Of a stretch of DNA of 64,000 nt, positions 61,098 to 64,000 are shown piece by piece. The position numbers were made by a program, and so were the translations under genes. This DNA is from Roseibium aestuarii (GTDB taxonomy: Bacteria; Pseudomonadota; Alphaproteobacteria; Rhizobiales; Stappiaceae). Below the pieces are notes generated by a model. That model did no database searches. It was not told the origin of the DNA and worked only from the letters and a program-made list of their open reading frames with translations. How positions within the stretch are numbered: the stretch's first letter is position 1; every line of letters starts with the position of its first letter. The stretch is taken from positions 1,939,193 to 2,003,192 of the forward strand of contig NZ_VORA01000001.1 in the NCBI RefSeq assembly GCF_008477545.1, given 5' to 3'.

Positions 61098-62419
61098 GCC
61101 GCTTCTCCGATATTGCCGCCCAGCATCTCGCGGGAAAGGCCAGTGAGACCGTCGATGCGTAGCCGCACCTTCAGCCCGTCCATGCCGATATCGACACGCT
61201 CGACCAGCAGCGTGACGATGCGCGCCTGCTCGGCGGGGAACAGTTCTTCCCACAGCGGGTCGAGCTGCTGAAGCGCTGCCCGTGCGTCGGCCTTGGCGAT
61301 CTCCTCGTCATGCGCCCGAGCCGCTCTCAACGAGCCCGCCACGATCTCGGGCTGGCGAAAGACGGCGCGCAGTTGGTCGATGACGGTGACCTCGATCTCA
61401 CTTGCGGGCACGCGGCCGACAGGGCACGCCCCTGCGCCATGCTTCAGCACCGTCTGGCTGACATAGTAACGGTACAGCCGGTCTCCCTTGCGCGTGTGGG
61501 TCGGTGAGAACGCGGCACCATCGGGTCCGAACAGCAGCCCCTTCAGCAGCGCGGGCGTCTCGGCGCGGGTGCGTGCGGCGCGCTTGCGGGGGCTTTCCTG
61601 CAAGATGGCGTGGACGCGGTCCCACGTCTCGCGGTCGATGATGGCGTCGTGCTCGCCGGGGTAGCTCTCGCCCTTGTGGACCGCCTCGCCGATATAGGCG
61701 CGGTTGTTCAGCATCCGGTAGAGGTACTTTTTGTCGATCCGGTTGCCGCGGGGCGTGCGGATGCCGCGTTTCGCGACCTCGCGCGCCAGTTCGGTCCCCG
61801 ATCCGATCTCGAGGTAGCGGGCGAAGATCCATCGGACATGCTCGGCGGCTTCTTCGTCGGCCACCAGCTTCCGGTTTTCTACCCGGTATCCGTAGGGCGG
61901 CACCCCGCCCATCCAGATGCCCTTCTTCCGGCTGGCGGCGACCTTGTCGCGGATGCGCTCGGCCGTGACCTCGCGCTCGAACTGGGCGAAGGACAGCAGG
62001 ATGTTCAGCGTCAGCCTGCCCATCGACGTGGTCGTGTTGAAGCTCTGCGTGACGGAGACGAAGGTCACGCCGTTCCGATCGAACACCTCAACCAGCTTGG
62101 CGAAGTCGGCCAGCGAGCGGCTGAGGCGGTCGATCTTGTAGACGACGACCACGTCGACCAGCCCGTCCTCGATATCCTCCAGCAGCCGCTTCAATCCGGG
62201 GCGCTCCAGTGTGCCGCCCGAAATGCCGCCGTCGTCATACTGATCGCGGACAAGCACCCATCCTTCGGAGCGCTGGCTGGCAATGTAGGCCTCGCAGGCC
62301 TCACGTTGGGCGTGGAGGCTGTTGAACTCCTGCTCCAGCCCTTCCTCGGAGGACTTCCGGGTGTAGACGGCACATCGCAGCTTGCGGACGACCTTCGATT
62401 TATCCGGCGGCTTCGTCAC
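61094..62419 (-). CDS. Large serine recombinase
   Basis: 441 aa from GTG, overlapping the DUF2924 stop (GTGA). N-terminal resolvase domain with the catalytic Ser (about residue 23) in YTRKSSEEG, YDDGGISGGTLERPGLKRLL and the conserved VVVVYKIDRLSRS. Then a recombinase domain (GVPPYGYRVENRKLV, RGIRTPRGN, LYRMLNNRAYIGE), and a zinc-ribbon-like region around YVSQTVLKHGAGACPVGRVPA. It probably integrates or excises the island. The frame is open upstream to 62797 but is not coding there. Confidence 0.92.
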   Translation of the reverse strand: MTKPPDKSKVVRKLRCAVYTRKSSEEGLEQEFNSLHAQREACEAYIASQRSEGWVLVRDQYDDGGISGGTLERPGLKRLLEDIEDGLVDVVVVYKIDRLSRSLADFAKLVEVFDRNGVTFVSVTQSFNTTTSMGRLTLNILLSFAQFEREVTAERIRDKVAASRKKGIWMGGVPPYGYRVENRKLVADEEAAEHVRWIFARYLEIGSGTELAREVAKRGIRTPRGNRIDKKYLYRMLNNRAYIGEAVHKGESYPGEHDAIIDRETWDRVHAILQESPRKRAARTRAETPALLKGLLFGPDGAAFSPTHTRKGDRLYRYYVSQTVLKHGAGACPVGRVPASEIEVTVIDQLRAVFRQPEIVAGSLRAARAHDEEIAKADARAALQQLDPLWEELFPAEQARIVTLLVERVDIGMDGLKVRLRIDGLTGLSREMLGGNIGEAA

Positions 62420-62871
62420 TTCCGCCCCCTGTGGTTCTTGAGCCCGAAGAAGGTCCAGCCGTTCCAGCGCGTGCCGGTGATGGCCCGTGCGATGGCGGAC
62501 AGCGACTTGTACGGCCGACCCTGCCATTCGAAGCCGTCGGCGGTGACGGTTACGATCTGTTCGACGCCCTGCCATTCGCGCAGGAGGCGCGTGCCGGTGA
62601 TGGGGCGGTCGCGATCGGCGCGGATGCCGCGCTTCTTCCTGTCGCCGCCGTCCAGTTCCTCGCCGAGCCGTTCGAGGCGCCGAATCGTCTCGGGTTTGAG
62701 CCCGCCATAGGCAAGTTCCTGGATGCGGTAGGCCAAGCGGCTTTCCAGGTAGCGGCGGTTGAACGGCGGCGGCTCGCTGTCGAACAGGTCGCGCCACTGC
62801 TTTTTCAGGTCAGGCGTCGGCGTGGTCTTGAGCGCGGCGAGGCGCGCGGGGACGGGATCGGGCTTGTTCAT
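62416..62871 (-). CDS. DUF2924 domain protein
   Basis: 151 aa from ATG MNKPDPVPARL (GGAG six bases before it). Family features are WRDLFDSEPPPFNRRYLESRLAYRIQELAYG, PITGTRLLREWQGVEQIVTV and FEWQGRPYKSLSAIARAITGTRWNGWTFFGL. DUF2924 proteins occur just upstream of serine recombinases in prophage-like islands and resemble small DNA-binding or accessory factors. Biochemical role unknown. Coupled at both ends: ATGA with the 72-aa gene and GTGA with the recombinase. Confidence 0.88.
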   Translation of the reverse strand: MNKPDPVPARLAALKTTPTPDLKKQWRDLFDSEPPPFNRRYLESRLAYRIQELAYGGLKPETIRRLERLGEELDGGDRKKRGIRADRDRPITGTRLLREWQGVEQIVTVTADGFEWQGRPYKSLSAIARAITGTRWNGWTFFGLKNHRGRK

Positions 62872-63086
62872 GCATTTCTCCGGTGCGTTGGAGTTGCATG
62901 ACGGCATTGGTCGGGCGGATAGTGTAGGCCACGCTCTCCAGTATCGTCAGATACTTCGCCCCCATCCCGCATCCGCAACCGAACCAGCCCGAGCGCCAGC
63001 AGGCCGCACAGCTCGGCGCGGCGCTCTGCGGACGTCATCTGGACGGGCGGGAGCGGATTGGGGCGTTTCAACTTGGTCTCCGTCAT
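62868..63086 (-). CDS. Small conserved protein upstream of DUF2924
   Basis: 72 aa. The middle, MTSAERRAELCGLLALGLVRLR, is a hydrophobic-charged helix that I have seen repeatedly at this position in recombinase modules. The rest is polar (GEVSDDTGERGLHYPPDQ). It overlaps the DUF2924 start by four bases. The Shine-Dalgarno is weak. Function unknown. Confidence 0.65.
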   Translation of the reverse strand: MTETKLKRPNPLPPVQMTSAERRAELCGLLALGLVRLRMRDGGEVSDDTGERGLHYPPDQCRHATPTHRRNA

Positions 63087-63413
63087 GCCGCGCTTGGCTG
63101 CAGCGCGCTCTGAGAGAGAAAAGCCAAGTGGTCGGCCTGATCGGGACAGCTGCCGTCAGAAGAGCCTGATACCGAGAAGCCGAGCCGCATAAACCGGCCT
63201 CAAGGTGGTCCCCATAGGTCATCCGTGTCTGGGGGTTCCATATGCTTGTTATGCGCCTTCCGGTTCTCCTGCGTAACTGACGTCTTAATCAGGAGACGCT
63301 GACGACTTGGGGGACTAGATGCTTGTGTCTGCACCCCCAAGACACAAACGTCCACTTTCCGCGCCTTGTGTGGAGCCCCGGCAGGCTGCATTTATGAGGC
63401 AAGGAGAACACAA
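63087..63413. promoter_or_regulatory. Divergent control region of the island
   Basis: 327 bases between divergent genes. The notable content is a set of overlapping inverted repeats at 63306-63347: CTTGGGGG/CCCCCAAG and TTGTGTC/GACACAA, whose arms compete for one another. No gene seen. Confidence 0.45.
63306..63347. promoter_or_regulatory. Overlapping inverted repeats upstream of the HTH replication-like gene
   Basis: CTTGGGGG (63306-63313) pairs with CCCCCAAG (63334-63341). TTGTGTC (63323-63329) pairs with GACACAA (63341-63347). The two hairpins are mutually exclusive. They could be operator dyads or an RNA switch before the gene at 63414. Confidence 0.4.
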
Positions 63414-63923
63414 ATGACCGAACAGAATCAATCAGAAACGGAATCCCCGCCCAAGAAGCAGCGCCGATCCGCCAATGCGGACAAGTGGGGCGGGAAGGTG
63501 ATGGAGCAGGGTTTCTGTATGATCCCTTCGTTGCTGCTGCGAGCGCAACGTCGGCTGCATCTGAACCCGTCTCAGCTCGCCGTGCTGCTGCAGATCATCG
63601 ACCATTGGTGGGATGCCGCCCGCAAGCCGTACCCGAGCAAGAAGGAGCTTTCCTCCCGCCTCGGCATCAGCGAGCGCCAGGTGCAGCGGTACATCACCGA
63701 CCTGGAGAACGAAGGGCTCCTGCGCCGGCAGGAGCGCTACGGCGATCACGGTGGTCGGCAGACCAACATGTACGACCTGCAGGGCCTCGTCGACAAACTC
63801 GCCGAGATCGAGCCCGAGTTCCGGGAGGCGCGCGAGTTGGCGCGCAAGAGCCGGAAGGCTGCTGCCTCTCCCGGCTGGCGTCCCAAGAAGAAGACCGGGG
63901 CTGACAAGGACGCCCCCAGCTAA
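63414..63923 (+). CDS. Winged-HTH protein, replication/regulator-like
   Basis: 169 aa from ATG MTEQNQSETES, with AAGGAGAAC before it. After a basic tail (PPKKQRRSANADKWGGK) the protein has IPSLLLRAQRRLHLNPSQLAVLLQIIDHWW and a winged HTH, SKKELSSRLGISERQVQRYITDLENEGLLRR, ending in a Lys-rich tail. The layout resembles DnaD/phage O-type replication proteins or MarR-like regulators of mobile elements. I cannot decide between them. It is divergent from the recombinase module. Confidence 0.82.
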   Translation: MTEQNQSETESPPKKQRRSANADKWGGKVMEQGFCMIPSLLLRAQRRLHLNPSQLAVLLQIIDHWWDAARKPYPSKKELSSRLGISERQVQRYITDLENEGLLRRQERYGDHGGRQTNMYDLQGLVDKLAEIEPEFREARELARKSRKAAASPGWRPKKKTGADKDAPS

Positions 63924-64000
63924 GCCCGACTGATCCAGTCCACCTGAAGACCTCACCACGAAGCAGCAAGATGCGCTGCTTCGAACGATCCCGCACGTCC

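Noticed and set aside
51727..64000. Direct repeat of the tRNA-Ser 3' end as right attachment site
   Set aside because: I looked for another copy of the T-arm/acceptor sequence to the window end and saw none.
1..64000. CRISPR arrays and complete insertion sequences
   Set aside because: No regularly spaced repeats and no transposase gene were seen; the only mobile-element enzyme is the serine recombinase.

Overview
The window is high-GC DNA from an alphaproteobacterium, most likely of the order Hyphomicrobiales. Supporting traits are a bacteriophytochrome with its heme oxygenase, a TGA-N9-TCA (RirA-type) iron box, PutA without its own DNA-binding domain next to a divergent Lrp-type PutR, class I PHA synthase, GlpX-type fructose bisphosphatase and the rplM-rpsI pair. 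A Stappiaceae-like genus is a guess from overall character only.

Layout. 1-2073: a tungstate ABC transporter in the order tupB (cut by the window edge), tupC, tupA, ending at a perfect 30-bp palindromic terminator shared with a convergent PiT phosphate transporter. 3766-11390: housekeeping genes on the minus strand (Nudix hydrolase, nitrilase-type hydrolase, recJ, glpX, hom, an AlaC/DapL-like aminotransferase). 11537-14921: a lipoprotein divergent from phaC, with an FNR/FixK-like box between them. 14948-20053: alpha/beta hydrolase, agmatinase and a secreted astacin protease with FG-GAP repeats. 20311-21251: ribosomal proteins S9 and L13. 21742-31208: small metabolic genes and two Lrp/AsnC regulators, each beside a likely operator, plus an O-acetylhomoserine sulfhydrylase and a two-gene operon of a class V PLP enzyme and an EgtC-like amidohydrolase. 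31254-34929: phytochrome histidine kinase and heme oxygenase. 35030-39086: putR/putA. 39175-51174: a siderophore region with an AraC regulator, a TonB-dependent receptor, an FhuCDB-like importer, an ABC exporter-fold protein and a second FecBDE-like importer behind an IRO box.

51727 to the end: a tRNA-Ser(GCU) marks the start of what looks like a genomic island. Reading down the minus strand, the island has a 72-aa protein, a DUF2924 protein, a serine recombinase and an HTH protein, then a type I restriction-modification operon: half-size HsdS, HsdM, full HsdS, a DUF3800 protein, a 152-codon putative BECR-like nuclease, HsdR and a YgjP-type metallopeptidase. Nearly all of these genes overlap by a few bases at stop/start. 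The restriction operon starts from a recognisable promoter followed by a perfect 9-bp inverted repeat that also covers the first ribosome binding site. The nested DUF3800/152-codon pair, the two S subunits and the operator/hairpin make this locus the best candidate for an undescribed defence arrangement.

Limits: all calls come from reading motifs. No database search was possible, and several start codons were chosen from Shine-Dalgarno sites and overlaps.
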